64,000 nt of DNA, taken from NCBI RefSeq assembly GCF_002950945.1, contig NZ_CP012673.1, positions 4,959,001 through 5,023,000 on the forward strand, written 5' to 3'. The translations under genes were made by a program, and so were the position numbers. This stretch comes from Sorangium cellulosum. Its GTDB lineage: Bacteria > Myxococcota_A > Polyangia > Polyangiales > Polyangiaceae. Under the pieces are notes generated by a model, which saw nothing but the letters and a program-made list of their open reading frames with translations, searched no databases and was not told the DNA's origin. Below are positions 1 through 8,598 of this stretch, piece after piece (the stretch's first letter is position 1; each line of letters begins with the position of its first letter).

Positions 1-3000
1 ACGCTCGCCCGCGTCCCACCGGGCCAGGAGCTTGATGACCGGGACCGGATCGTGGCGCGTGCGGTGGGCGAGGGCCGGACGGAGCTCCTCGGGCTGAACT
101 CCGAGGAGCACACCGCCCAGATCCTCCCGGAAGACCTGGAGCAGAGCGAGGCTCGCTTCAAGGAGGGCGAGCGCAACGCGCTCGTGTGCTCGACCACGAT
201 GGAGCTCGGCGTCGACATCGGCGGTCTCAGCGCCACGTTCCTCACCAACGTGCCGCCCGGTCCGTCGAACTACCTGCAGCGCGCTGGCCGCGCCGGCCGC
301 CGCGCGGAGGGCACGGCGCTGGTGCTGACCTTCGCGCGACCGCGGCCGTTCGATCAGGCGGCCTTCGCCGATCCGGAGCGCCCCTTCAAGCTCCCGATCA
401 CGCCTCCCGCGGTCAAGCTCGACAGCCCCCGGATCTGCCGGCGCCACGTGTACGCGCACCTTCTGGCGCGGTTCTTCCAGCGCTTCGACGCCGGCGTGAG
501 CGCCCAGAATCCGCTCACCGTCTTCGGCTCGGTGAAGGCGTTCTTCGAGGACGCCATCGCCGCGGTCGAGCACCTCGACGCCGCGGTCGGCGATCAGATC
601 GGGAAGACGCTCGGGGTGGACGTCAAGCAGGAGACGATGTGTCATGCGTTCGTCGCCTGGCTGGTGGACATGGCGGTCGCCGACACCGCGCTCGTCGCGG
701 AGGTGCGGGCGCTGACGGCGCGCACCGCGCTGGCGAGCATGTCGATGGACGACATCGCCGACCGCTGCTGGACGCACATCGAGAAGATCGCCGCTGAAGT
801 GCGCCACCAGCTTCGCGTCCTGAACATGCAGCTCGACGCCGAGCGGGCCAAGCCGGAGGCGGCGCAGGATCGCGGGATGATTCGCGCGCTGGAGTACCAG
901 CGGGACGACCTGTCGAGCGAGTCGTTGCTCAGTTACCTGGCCGTCGCGCAGTTCCTGCCGCGGTACGGGTTCCCGGTGCAGGTGGTGCCTCTCGTCGAGC
1001 GCTGGGAGGAGAGCCGGGGGGAGAGCCGGTCGTACTCGCAGCCGCGCCTCCGCCTCGAGCGCGACGTGGCGCTCGCGCTGAGCGAGTACGCGCCGGGTGC
1101 CGAAGTCATCGCGGGCAAGCACGTGCACGTCTCCCGCGGTCTCCTCCGGCACTGGACCGGTACCGACGCGCCCGGCGTGATCGCGCAGCGGGTCATCGGC
1201 CTGTGCCCGAACTGCGGACAGTTCCACTTCGCTCGCAACCAAGGTGGCCTGGAGAAGGCGTGCAAGACCTGCCAGCAGCCGGGGTTACGGGAGATCCCGG
1301 TCATCCAGCCGAAGCTGGGGTTCGCCGTGCAGTGGGGGCGGCGGCCGCAACGCTGGGCCGGCGGGGCCAGGACCGCCCTGCGCCCGGTGACGGAGGCCGT
1401 GTACGCAACCCGCGAAGGAGGCCCGACGGCAGAGGTGAGCGCCGGTCTCGCGCTGGCGTACGACGAGGAGGGGTCGATCTTGGTGCGCACCGAAGGGTCG
1501 CTCGTGGAATCGGACCGAAGCGGAGCGAGCGCGAGCTCGGCCGCGGTGGGCGCGCAGCGGCAGGGATACGGCTATGCCATCTGCTATCTCTGCGGCCGCG
1601 CCGAGCCCGAGACGGAGCTGCCAGGGACCGACAAGAAGGGCAACAAAGTCGATCCGCTGCCCAAGGCGCTCGAGCAGCATCAACGCCTACGTGGCAAGGG
1701 GCGCTGCGAAAACAAGGGGAACTATTGGCGCCACATGGTGCTCGCCGGCGACCTGCGCACGGAGACGCTCCGGATCGAGCTGAAGGGGGCGCTCGCGCTC
1801 CCCGGCGGGGAGGATGGGCTGCGCCTCGCCACGACGTGGATGGTGGCGCTCCAGCTCGCAGCGGGCGAGGTGCTGGGGGTCGACTCGCGCGAGGTCAGCG
1901 GGTTGCTCTCGCCGCGGGGTGTCGGTCAAGGCTTCGTGTACGACGTCATCCTGTACGATCAGGTGGCCGGCGGGGTGGGCCACTGTCGGGCGCTGCGGGA
2001 GCGCTGGCAGGAGCTGATGAACACGGCGCGACAGCGGCTGCGGTGCTCAAACCCTGCTTGCACGACGGCATGTCACCGGTGCCTGCTCGCGTTCGAGACG
2101 CAGCGTTACGAGCCGCTCCTGCGGCGCCGCAAGCTGCTCGACCGTCTCGATCCCGGCTGGGTGCTCCTGGAGAAGCGGGCTGAGCGAGACGGGCTTCCGG
2201 TCGAGCCGGTGTTCCGGGGCGGCGTCGAGGTCCGGGAGCGTCTTGCGCGGCTGCCGACCGTGGAGATCACCGTCGTGGCGCCCAGCGTCGGCCGGCAGGC
2301 GATGGCAGACGATGGCTGGCTGCGCTGGATTGTGCGGCACGCTGACGGCCCAGGGCGCGCACGTGTGGTGCTCGGTCGCCTGCCGGATCCGAACTCGGAC
2401 GAAGAGCGAATCACGGCACTCCGGCTGCGGCTGGCGATCGAGATGGGCAAGGTGGAAGTGCGGAAGGTGTCGCCGAGCGCCGCAGCGGATTTTGCCTGGA
2501 CGCTGTCGTCCGGTGCGCCCGATTCCGAAGACGTGTTCCTCGTGGAGCAAGCGCATGACGCGGACGCGCTCGGCCCTGGGTGGCTGCGCGAGAAATGCCG
2601 GGTGTTCCGCGCCGTGGGACGCGCGGCCGGGCAGGCAGCCCGGGAGCGCGTGGCGGCGCTTGTCGCTGCCGCGCGGGTGTGCACCGCATCGGACTTCGAG
2701 CCGGACGAGGCGGCCCCGAGCATCATCGTCCACAACGTGCCCGCGCGCCAGCAGGGCGCGGACGCGACCTTCGCCCGCTGGTTCGTCAATGCCTCGGGTG
2801 AAGCACTTAACCATCGACCCATCCGCGCGCTCCGGATCGTCGATCCTTACCTGCACACCGACTGGCAGCTTACGCTGCTCGAAGAGGCAGCGGCGTTCTT
2901 CCGGGTGCGTAGCTGCCAGAGCCTGGAGGTCGAAACCTACGCGCCCATCCCCGAGAAGGAGAACCAGGGGCACGGGCATCACCGCACGCTCAGCGCCGAC

Positions 3001-3228
3001 AAGCAAAAGGCGCGGATCGCGCGCGTCGCAGGGAACTCGGGATGGCGGCCACTAGTGCTGCCGAGCGATCCGCTGGCGCGGGTTCATCAGCGGGCCATTA
3101 CGGGCACTCGGGAGGACGGTTCGCGTTTCGTGGTGCTGCTCGAGCGCGGTCTCGACTTCATCGCGTTCGACAGGCGGCGAGGGGCGCGGATGACGCGGGA
3201 GAGCTACGTCGTGGTGAAGGAAGAGTGA
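1..3228 (+). CDS. MrfA/YprA-like helicase with DUF1998/MZB cysteine domain, 5' end missing
   Basis: The reading frame is open from base 1, so the gene starts upstream and only the second half is present (about 1075 residues). The first 100 residues are the C-terminal RecA lobe of a superfamily 2 helicase, with a CSTTMELGVDIG segment and a YLQRAGRAGRR motif VI. Around residues 400-425 there are two CxxC pairs (CPNC, CKTC). Near residue 690 lies the CSNPACTTACHRCLLAF cluster typical of the DUF1998/MZB domain of MrfA/YprA helicases, which process DNA damage or, as DrmA/DrmB relatives, serve in phage defence. The last 300 residues are an extra module with a VDPYL segment and an HQRAITG...LERGLDFIAF segment that recalls PLD/MIT-C-like domains; that assignment is tentative. 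There is no partner gene downstream. The following sequence is a mobile-element scar, so the helicase may have been the edge of an island. Confidence 0.8.
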   Translation, partial: TLARVPPGQELDDRDRIVARAVGEGRTELLGLNSEEHTAQILPEDLEQSEARFKEGERNALVCSTTMELGVDIGGLSATFLTNVPPGPSNYLQRAGRAGRRAEGTALVLTFARPRPFDQAAFADPERPFKLPITPPAVKLDSPRICRRHVYAHLLARFFQRFDAGVSAQNPLTVFGSVKAFFEDAIAAVEHLDAAVGDQIGKTLGVDVKQETMCHAFVAWLVDMAVADTALVAEVRALTARTALASMSMDDIADRCWTHIEKIAAEVRHQLRVLNMQLDAERAKPEAAQDRGMIRALEYQRDDLSSESLLSYLAVAQFLPRYGFPVQVVPLVERWEESRGESRSYSQPRLRLERDVALALSEYAPGAEVIAGKHVHVSRGLLRHWTGTDAPGVIAQRVIGLCPNCGQFHFARNQGGLEKACKTCQQPGLREIPVIQPKLGFAVQWGRRPQRWAGGARTALRPVTEAVYATREGGPTAEVSAGLALAYDEEGSILVRTEGSLVESDRSGASASSAAVGAQRQGYGYAICYLCGRAEPETELPGTDKKGNKVDPLPKALEQHQRLRGKGRCENKGNYWRHMVLAGDLRTETLRIELKGALALPGGEDGLRLATTWMVALQLAAGEVLGVDSREVSGLLSPRGVGQGFVYDVILYDQVAGGVGHCRALRERWQELMNTARQRLRCSNPACTTACHRCLLAFETQRYEPLLRRRKLLDRLDPGWVLLEKRAERDGLPVEPVFRGGVEVRERLARLPTVEITVVAPSVGRQAMADDGWLRWIVRHADGPGRARVVLGRLPDPNSDEERITALRLRLAIEMGKVEVRKVSPSAAADFAWTLSSGAPDSEDVFLVEQAHDADALGPGWLREKCRVFRAVGRAAGQAARERVAALVAAARVCTASDFEPDEAAPSIIVHNVPARQQGADATFARWFVNASGEALNHRPIRALRIVDPYLHTDWQLTLLEEAAAFFRVRSCQSLEVETYAPIPEKENQGHGHHRTLSADKQKARIARVAGNSGWRPLVLPSDPLARVHQRAITGTREDGSRFVVLLERGLDFIAFDRRRGARMTRESYVVVKEE

Positions 3229-3430
3229 GTGCCACCCGATAATGCTGGAGCGGACGCGACTATGCGACATCATTACGTGACCCTTCCCCCGACGGGTCTG
3301 CGGCTCCAGCGTGTGGATGCGACGCTGGCGCTGCCGCATCTGCTCGTGGCGTTGCCAGAATGAGACGGCTCGCCTCATCGCCGCCAGTCAGGGCGGCTGC
3401 ATGGAAGATCGGTGCGGTTCGCACAGCTCG
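3229..3430 (+). other. Short gap with a possible 33-residue ORF
   Basis: About 200 bases separate the helicase stop from the next coding trace. The only candidate is an ATG ORF at 3262-3363 of 33 codons, with no convincing ribosome-binding site and no recognisable motif. It may be the front of a gene cut by later rearrangement. No hairpin followed by a T-run is visible. Confidence 0.2.
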
Positions 3431-3840
3431 CTACCTCCCGCGCTTTCCGCGTTCGGCCGTGAGGTCGACCACGGGCGCTTGGACGCTGGCCGCGACGCCC
3501 TGCGACGGCGCGCCCAGTAGCCGCCCGATGGCCTCGTGCGCAACGCGCACTGCCTCGACATCTCCTGCCGCCGCCGCGGCCCCCAGCCCCTCCCCGAGCT
3601 GCGCAACCAGCGCCGCCCGCGCCCACAGGGCAGGGGAGGAGGGCGCCTCCCCCGCAGCCCCGGCCGCCACCTGCTCCGCCAGCCGCACCAGCATGTCCAC
3701 CCCGACGGCCTCCCCCGCCGCCACCGCCCTCAGCGCCGCCACCGCCAGCTCCCGCGCCTGGCCTCCGTCTCCACCCCCGCTTCCTGCCCGCCCACCTTCC
3801 TGCCCACTTCGCCCCTTAACCCCGCGAATTCCCTCAGCAC
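3431..3840 (-). pseudogene. Frameshifted small alanine-rich hypothetical protein beside the tRNA-Lys remnant
   Basis: Two overlapping minus-strand frames read as one small protein. A GTG at 3840 opens with VLREFAGLRGEVGRK and runs about 36 codons to a stop. The neighbouring frame then continues with an AREL-AVAALRAVAAGEAV segment and an alanine/leucine-rich helical tail to the stop at 3431. Ala/Leu/Val-rich composition with regular charged residues suggests a helical protein. I do not know a function. A small protein of this kind is, from memory, often found beside integrases in Sorangium-type genomes, but I cannot check that here. A single indel around 3760-3780 would restore one continuous frame. 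Confidence 0.35.
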
Positions 3841-3849
3841 CCCCAGGCT

Positions 3850-3891
<42 letters not shown>

Positions 3892-3914
3892 CTGAATGAT
3901 TCCGAGGGGTTAGA

Positions 3915-4190
3915 GGTGAAACCTCACGCGGAATCGAGGGAGATGTGGGCAGCAGCGGCGCCCACCCGGGCACCCGGGCGTCTGGTGGACGGCGCCCTTG
4001 ATGGCCGTCTCGCTCAGGTGGGCGTAGCGGTGCGTCGAGGCGATCGACGTGTGGCCGAGGTGCTCGCCGACCTCCTCGAGCGTCCATCGACGGGCCCACA
4101 GCCGGCGACGAGCGAGCTGGCGCAGGTGTGACGGAGGTTGTGCCAGCGGGGGCACGGACGCACTCTCGAAGATGGTCAAGCTCGACATCG
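3915..4190 (-). pseudogene. Tyrosine recombinase (integrase) C-terminal remnant, frameshifted
   Basis: The minus strand holds the C-terminal catalytic core of a phage-type integrase. The box with the second catalytic arginine (WHNLRHTCASSLVAG) is in one frame at about 4100-4145. The remainder (WTLEEVGEHLGHTSI followed by THRYAHLS, giving the catalytic His and the nucleophile Tyr) is in another frame at about 4010-4095. One indel near 4100 therefore breaks the gene. The N-terminal DNA-binding half is missing. Its position with the C-terminal end facing the tRNA-Lys half-gene is the usual int-att arrangement. Confidence 0.7.
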
Positions 4191-4423
4191 CGGCGCTCGA
4201 GGCGGCCTACCGTTCGTGAGAGTGATGAAAGGGTGTGAGGAGCTCGTTGCGTCGGCGTTTGCAGGACGTGGCGACGAATCGGTCGCCTCGTAGACATGGC
4301 CCCTACTACGGGGGCGAGCTTTTCCATGGGTCGGGCCCCGGCTCGCCTCCAGAAGCGGCGACTCTTGGTACACAGTCCCCCAAGTTCCTCCCTGGTTCCT
4401 CGCTCCGGGGCCTGCGCTCCGGC

Positions 4424-4543
4424 GGGCCCGGGATTTGCCTTGCGCCGCTCCACGGCAGCTCGAGCCCCGGGGGTTCGGTGGGCGCCCAGTCCGTCGACCA
4501 CGATCACCTCGCCAGGCTGCACTTGGTGCAGTCGGGGCGCGTT
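4424..4543 (-). pseudogene. Possible IS630-type transposase fragment
   Basis: A 40-codon stretch reads PRLHQVQPGEVIVVDGLGAHRTPG, in two short runs. It resembles the segment around the second catalytic aspartate of IS630/Tc1-like DDE transposases (VxxDNLxAHKTP), followed by a valine/glutamate helix. Nothing recognisable flanks it, and the rest of 4200-4750 contains no convincing gene. This rests on one motif and could be chance. Confidence 0.3.
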
Positions 4544-4872
4544 TCGGTCGCTCCGTAGGCGGTGGACCTCCGCGGCGTCCCGCATCCGGCGGCGCCGCTC
4601 GGCGTCGAGCGGCGGCGCCGCTCGACGTCCAGCACCACGGCCGGCCCGGAAGGATCCTTCTAGCCGGCGGATGCAGGTGACGGTACCGTGCACGCCCGCG
4701 GAGACGTCGCCACGGCAGGCGAAGCGGAACCGGTGCACCAGGCCTGTAGAGCGTCAGTAAAACTGACCCCCGCGCGACAGTAAAACTGCCCCCTCCCTCG
4801 CGCCAGAGCGGAGGAAACGGTATCGATATCAGGGACTTGTACGTGGCACCTCTCGGTTCGGAGGTGCAAGAG

Positions 4873-5320
4873 ATGATCGAGCCGGACGTTATCCGGCAAC
4901 TTCGCGAGCTTACGGCCCGCGGGTGGGGGTCCAAACGGATCGCCGCGGAGCTCGGCGCGGCTCGCAACACGGTCCGTCGTTATTTGCGCGGTGGAGCCGC
5001 CGCCGAGGCGCAGGTTCGCCCTGCTCGACGCTGCTTGGACGAGGATGGTCACGCCGAAGCCAAGCAGCTCTTCACCGGCTTGGCGGAGTGCAATGCCGTG
5101 GTCGTCGCCGGCGAGCTTGTCAGCCCGTGGCATCGCGGTAAGCTCGAGGACCGTGCAGCGCGTCGTTGCCGATCTTCGCCGCGAGCAGAGGGCTGCCGAC
5201 GTGGCCAGCGTGGGGTTCGAGACCGCCCCTGCCTATCAGATGCAGATCGACTTCGGTCAGAAGCAGGTCCGCATCGCCGGCGCGTTCGTGCGGGTGCACC
5301 TGCTGTTGTCGAGAGCCTGA
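4873..5320 (+). pseudogene. istA: IS21 transposase IstA, truncated and frameshifted
   Basis: The first frame starts at ATG 4873 with a DNA-binding helix-turn-helix (RELTARGWGSKRIAAELG, then NTVRRYLRGG) and runs to about 5120. A frameshift moves the protein to a second frame containing SSRTVQRVVADLR and AYQMQIDFGQKQ, where IDFGQ carries the first catalytic aspartate. It stops at 5320, just before istB. IstA proteins are normally 340-500 residues long; here only about 150 remain and the distal DDE residues are missing. The loss fits an internal deletion joining the middle of istA directly to the front of istB. Confidence 0.75.
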
Positions 5321-5344
5321 GCCGTCTCAGGATGCCGTCTCAGG

Positions 5345-6073
5345 ATGCGCTCCATCGCCGAGCGGCTCGATGCCCTGCTCTCCGAGGCGGCCAGGACCGA
5401 GCCGACCTACCTCGACTTCGTGGACAAGATGCTCTCCAAGGAGATCGGGTCCAAGCAGCGCAAGCGGGTGGCGATGGGGATCCAGATCGCGCACTTTCCG
5501 GCGATCAAGACCCTCGAGGACTTCGACTTCAAGTTCCAGCCCTCGATCGACCAGAAGCTCGTCCGCGAGCTCGCCACCGGGCGCTTCATCGCCGAGGCCG
5601 AGAACGTGCTGGTGTTCGGCCCTCCCGGGGTGGGCAAGACGCATCTGGCCATCGCGCTGGCACGGGCGGCCGTCGAGGCAGGGCACCCGGTGCTCTTCAC
5701 GAGCGCGACCGCGCTGCTGGCGACGCTGTCCAAGGCGGAAACCGAGGGGCAGCTCGCGGAGAGGCTCCTGTTCTACACGAAACCGAAGCTGGTGGTCATC
5801 GATGAGCTGGGCCACCTGCCCTTCGAGAGGCAGAGCGCCCATCTCTTCTTCCAGCTCATTGCCAGGAGGTACGAGGAGAGCAGCACCCTGATCACGACAA
5901 ACCAGGTGGTGACGCAGTGGGGCACGGTCTTCGGGGACGAAGTCCTCGCCGCCGCCACCCTCGACCGTCTGCTCCACCACAGCCACACCCTGATGATCTC
6001 GGGAGACAGCTACAGGCTGAAACAGAGAAAGAAGGCGGGTCTGCTCGGCGGGAGCGCCGCGCCGGCCAGGTGA
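5345..6073 (+). CDS. istB: IS21 helper ATPase IstB
   Basis: The 242-residue product is the AAA+ ATPase that helps IstA choose and engage target DNA. A Walker A motif GPPGVGKTH lies near residue 95, a Walker B LVVIDELGHLPF near residue 155, and the sensor segment LITTNQ further on. The tail TLMISGDSYRLKQRKK is typical of IstB. IstB proteins usually carry a few more N-terminal residues (an LRLxxIAERLD-type start). Here the start falls directly after a tandem 13-base duplication at about 5324-5349, which may have changed the original frame or start. The partner istA is broken, so this is probably a relic although its frame is intact. Confidence 0.85.
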   Translation: MRSIAERLDALLSEAARTEPTYLDFVDKMLSKEIGSKQRKRVAMGIQIAHFPAIKTLEDFDFKFQPSIDQKLVRELATGRFIAEAENVLVFGPPGVGKTHLAIALARAAVEAGHPVLFTSATALLATLSKAETEGQLAERLLFYTKPKLVVIDELGHLPFERQSAHLFFQLIARRYEESSTLITTNQVVTQWGTVFGDEVLAAATLDRLLHHSHTLMISGDSYRLKQRKKAGLLGGSAAPAR

Positions 6074-6134
6074 CCCAGGGGCGCACGAGGGGGGCCAGTT
6101 TTACTGTCGCAAGGGGATCAAAAGTTACTGTCGC

Positions 6135-6654
6135 TTGACAAGGCCGGGGAGATCGAGGAGGTAGGCGGCGTCCGGCGCGCCGGGGGCGGGGAGGGGACGG
6201 CAGAGCGAAGCCGCGGCGACGCGCTGCGGATAAAGGCTGATCGGCTCCGGCGTGCTTTCTGCACGTCTCTGTAGCCGCCAGGGCCCAGCTCCGCCCAACG
6301 CCACCTCGAGCTCTCCGCCGCGACGTCCCCGCTGCGCTGCCGGGCGTGGCGCTCCAGTACTTCGTCGAATACCGGCGCTATGGCCTGGAGTTCTGACACC
6401 GAGATGGCCGGCCATGGGACGCGCCGGGCGGTGTGGCTTGATTTTTACAGTCTGGTCGATCGCGCCCGAGTCCAGGTCGCGGTGACGCAATGAATGGCAT
6501 TGCAATCGCGAACGGATTCGCATAAGAATTGCACTATGGGGGATCATGTGCGCCGAGAGCTCTGGCGTTGCAGAGGTGTCAGGGCGGCTGCGGGGGTATC
6601 GAGGCGACCGTGGGCTCTCATGGGAACCGAGTCTTCTTTGGAAAGGATAAAATC
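6135..6654. other. Gap between the IS21 relic and the repeat protein
   Basis: About 520 bases hold no gene that I can support. Short minus-strand frames exist but have no recognisable motif. The last 150 bases are somewhat less GC-rich and include the leader of the next gene, with a GGAAAGG ribosome-binding sequence at 6640-6646. No clear promoter hexamers stand out. Confidence 0.4.
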
Positions 6655-8151
6655 ATGAGCAACCGAACTCGTTATGCCCTCTCGGCGCTGCTTGCGGCTG
6701 CGTCGCTAAGCGTCGCAGGACCAGTCTCTGCAGACGTGACCATCTGGGGGGACGTGTCGCCTCAGAACCCGACCGACCCCTGGGACCTAGGGGTAACCCC
6801 GCTCCGCGTGTGGAACGGTGCGGTCGAGGTCACCGACGGAGGGACGTTGATCAGCCCAGGCGCATCCGTGCAGGCATCCGATTTCGGTGCCATCCAGATC
6901 GACGGGTATGGTTCGACATGGATCAACACTGGATCCATCGAGGTCGGCAGCATCAACAACTCTGAGGACAGTTGGATCATCATCCGGAACGGCGCCGAGG
7001 CGGTCACCGATGAACTCGTGGTGGGCCTCGGAGGCGATCGGAATCATGGCAGCGTGCTCGTCGAGGGGTACGACGCCACCCTGACGAGCAGGGCGACGAC
7101 CTACATCGGCACGAAGGGGAATGGATCTTTAGAGCTCAAGCAAGGAGCGACCTTCTTCTCACACGACGTCTACTTCGGTGGCGGAATCGGCAACAGCTGC
7201 GGGACATGTACAGGCGAAGCAATCATCACGGGCACCGCGACGAGGTGGGTGAGCACGGGAGAGTTCGTCCTGGGCATGAAGAGCCGTGGATTGCTGGACA
7301 TTCGGAACGGCCAGCTCTCCACCATGAACGCGCGAATCACCGGCGATGATCACATGCACAGCCGCGCGAGCGTGAGCGGCTGGGGCGGCACCTGGACCAA
7401 CCAGGGGCTCCTTCAGGTGGGGTCGACCAGCGGATACGGCACGCTCACTGTCGGGGCCTACGGGACTCTGCTGACGGAAGACACCGAGATCCATTCTCAG
7501 CTCGGCGGGGGCTTCGTCAAGGTGAGCGACGTCCATGCATCATGGCTCAACAGCGGCGACGTCACCGTCTTTGCTACAGGAAACCAGTACCCATCGCTCC
7601 TGGTCGACAAGGGCGCCCTCGTGAGCATCGGCGGCCTCCTCCAGACTGCGCCGATGGTCAGCGGCTATCCATACCTGGGGCCCTCGGTGCGCCTTGCGGA
7701 CGGCGATCTCATCGCGGACGCAATACAGGTCGTGGAGGGCGACTTCGATTTCGTCGGCGGGCGCCTCGAGACCGGCAGCTTCGTGGGCGATCTCGCCAAC
7801 ATGCAAGCTGGCGAGCTCTCCGTCGGAGAGGCTCACCCGTCGACCGCCGTCGCCGGCAGCTACAGCCAGGGGCCAGGCGCGACCCTGCGCATCACCGTCA
7901 CGGGGACGAGCGCCCTGCCGCTGCTGCAGGTGGACGGGGACCTCAACCTTGACGGAGCGCTGAAGGTGCTCCCGGACGACGGGTCCGTGTCGTTCCAGGT
8001 CGGGGACACCATCGCCCTGCTCGGCTGGAGCGGCGGCCTCACGGGGACGTTCGCCGCCGTGGATATCGCCTTGCCGCTCGGCCCAGGGCTCACCTGGGAC
8101 ACCTCCGCGCTGTACACGACTGGCGAGATCACCGTCGTGCCCGCGGCCTGA
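6655..8151 (+). CDS. Secreted beta-helix repeat protein (autotransporter-passenger-like)
   Basis: I chose ATG 6655 because a GGAAAGG ribosome-binding site lies nine bases upstream and the product then begins with a clean signal peptide (basic SNRTR, hydrophobic stretch, cleavage near VSADV, residue 24). The mature 470 residues consist of imperfect repeats of the form GYGSTW-N-G-IxVGS-x-I-NGAE, for example GWGGTWTNQGLLQVGS and ASWLNSGDVTV. This pattern folds as a right-handed beta-helix in autotransporter passengers and related surface proteins. No outer-membrane barrel, lipobox or sorting tail is visible, so it is probably released or attached by another factor. One CGTC pair near residue 183 is the only cysteine pattern I noticed. 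The function is unknown; adhesion or matrix is a guess. Its base composition is less GC-rich than its neighbours. Confidence 0.75.
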   Translation: MSNRTRYALSALLAAASLSVAGPVSADVTIWGDVSPQNPTDPWDLGVTPLRVWNGAVEVTDGGTLISPGASVQASDFGAIQIDGYGSTWINTGSIEVGSINNSEDSWIIIRNGAEAVTDELVVGLGGDRNHGSVLVEGYDATLTSRATTYIGTKGNGSLELKQGATFFSHDVYFGGGIGNSCGTCTGEAIITGTATRWVSTGEFVLGMKSRGLLDIRNGQLSTMNARITGDDHMHSRASVSGWGGTWTNQGLLQVGSTSGYGTLTVGAYGTLLTEDTEIHSQLGGGFVKVSDVHASWLNSGDVTVFATGNQYPSLLVDKGALVSIGGLLQTAPMVSGYPYLGPSVRLADGDLIADAIQVVEGDFDFVGGRLETGSFVGDLANMQAGELSVGEAHPSTAVAGSYSQGPGATLRITVTGTSALPLLQVDGDLNLDGALKVLPDDGSVSFQVGDTIALLGWSGGLTGTFAAVDIALPLGPGLTWDTSALYTTGEITVVPAA

Positions 8152-8598
8152 GCACTCCATCACCGGCTTTCCTGACCACGAACGATCCTGGTTCGAAAGA
8201 AACGGATTGTTCAGCTCAAGCCATGCCGCAGGCTTCGTCCCACGGGTCAGCGATCCCTCCGGTGTGGAGCTCGGACAATGAGCGAACAGGATTGATACGT
8301 ATTCCGCGAGGTTTCTCCGTCTAGCGGTGCAGAAAAGGTATATCGCTCTCTGTCGCTCCTATCTCCTCTGATGTGACCAGTCGAGGTAAGCTCACGCGAA
8401 TGGCGGTTGCATCCTCGGCTACGATCATAGCGTCTCGCCATCGCCGAGCATTCGCGGCTCGCTCGCCCAGCGTCCTGCCGCCGCCAGCTCGATCGCATCG
8501 GCCACATCGGGTACCAGCGCCTCAGTGGAAGGCGCCGCGAATCGAGCCCGGCACCGCTGTCCCCGCCCCAAGAAGTGCGGCGCTCTCCTGGGGCGCAT
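8152..8598. other. Convergent intergenic region
   Basis: The plus-strand repeat protein and the minus-strand PAS-STAS gene both end toward this stretch of about 450 bases. I see no convincing ORF, RNA gene or strong hairpin with a T-run. The centre (8170-8380) is less GC-rich than average. Confidence 0.4.

Larger units (their letters stand above)
4753..6134 (+). mobile_element. Decayed IS21-family insertion sequence
   Basis: The element contains the two IS21 genes, istA then istB, on the plus strand. Its ends carry related inverted repeats, two copies per end. On the left, a GTCAGTAAAACTGAC-type copy at 4753-4770 and a GACAGTAAAACTGCCCCC copy at 4776-4793. On the right, a GGGGGCCAGTTTTACTGTC-type copy at about 6089-6107 and a degenerate copy ending TTACTGTCGC near 6134. 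Multiple terminal repeats are normal for IS21. istA is broken, so the element is unlikely to move by itself. I could not identify a target-site duplication with confidence. Confidence 0.75.

Noticed and set aside
4176..4970. Minus-strand frame spanning the IS21 left end
   Set aside because: It crosses the IS boundary and has no motif; composition is Arg/Pro-rich shadow.
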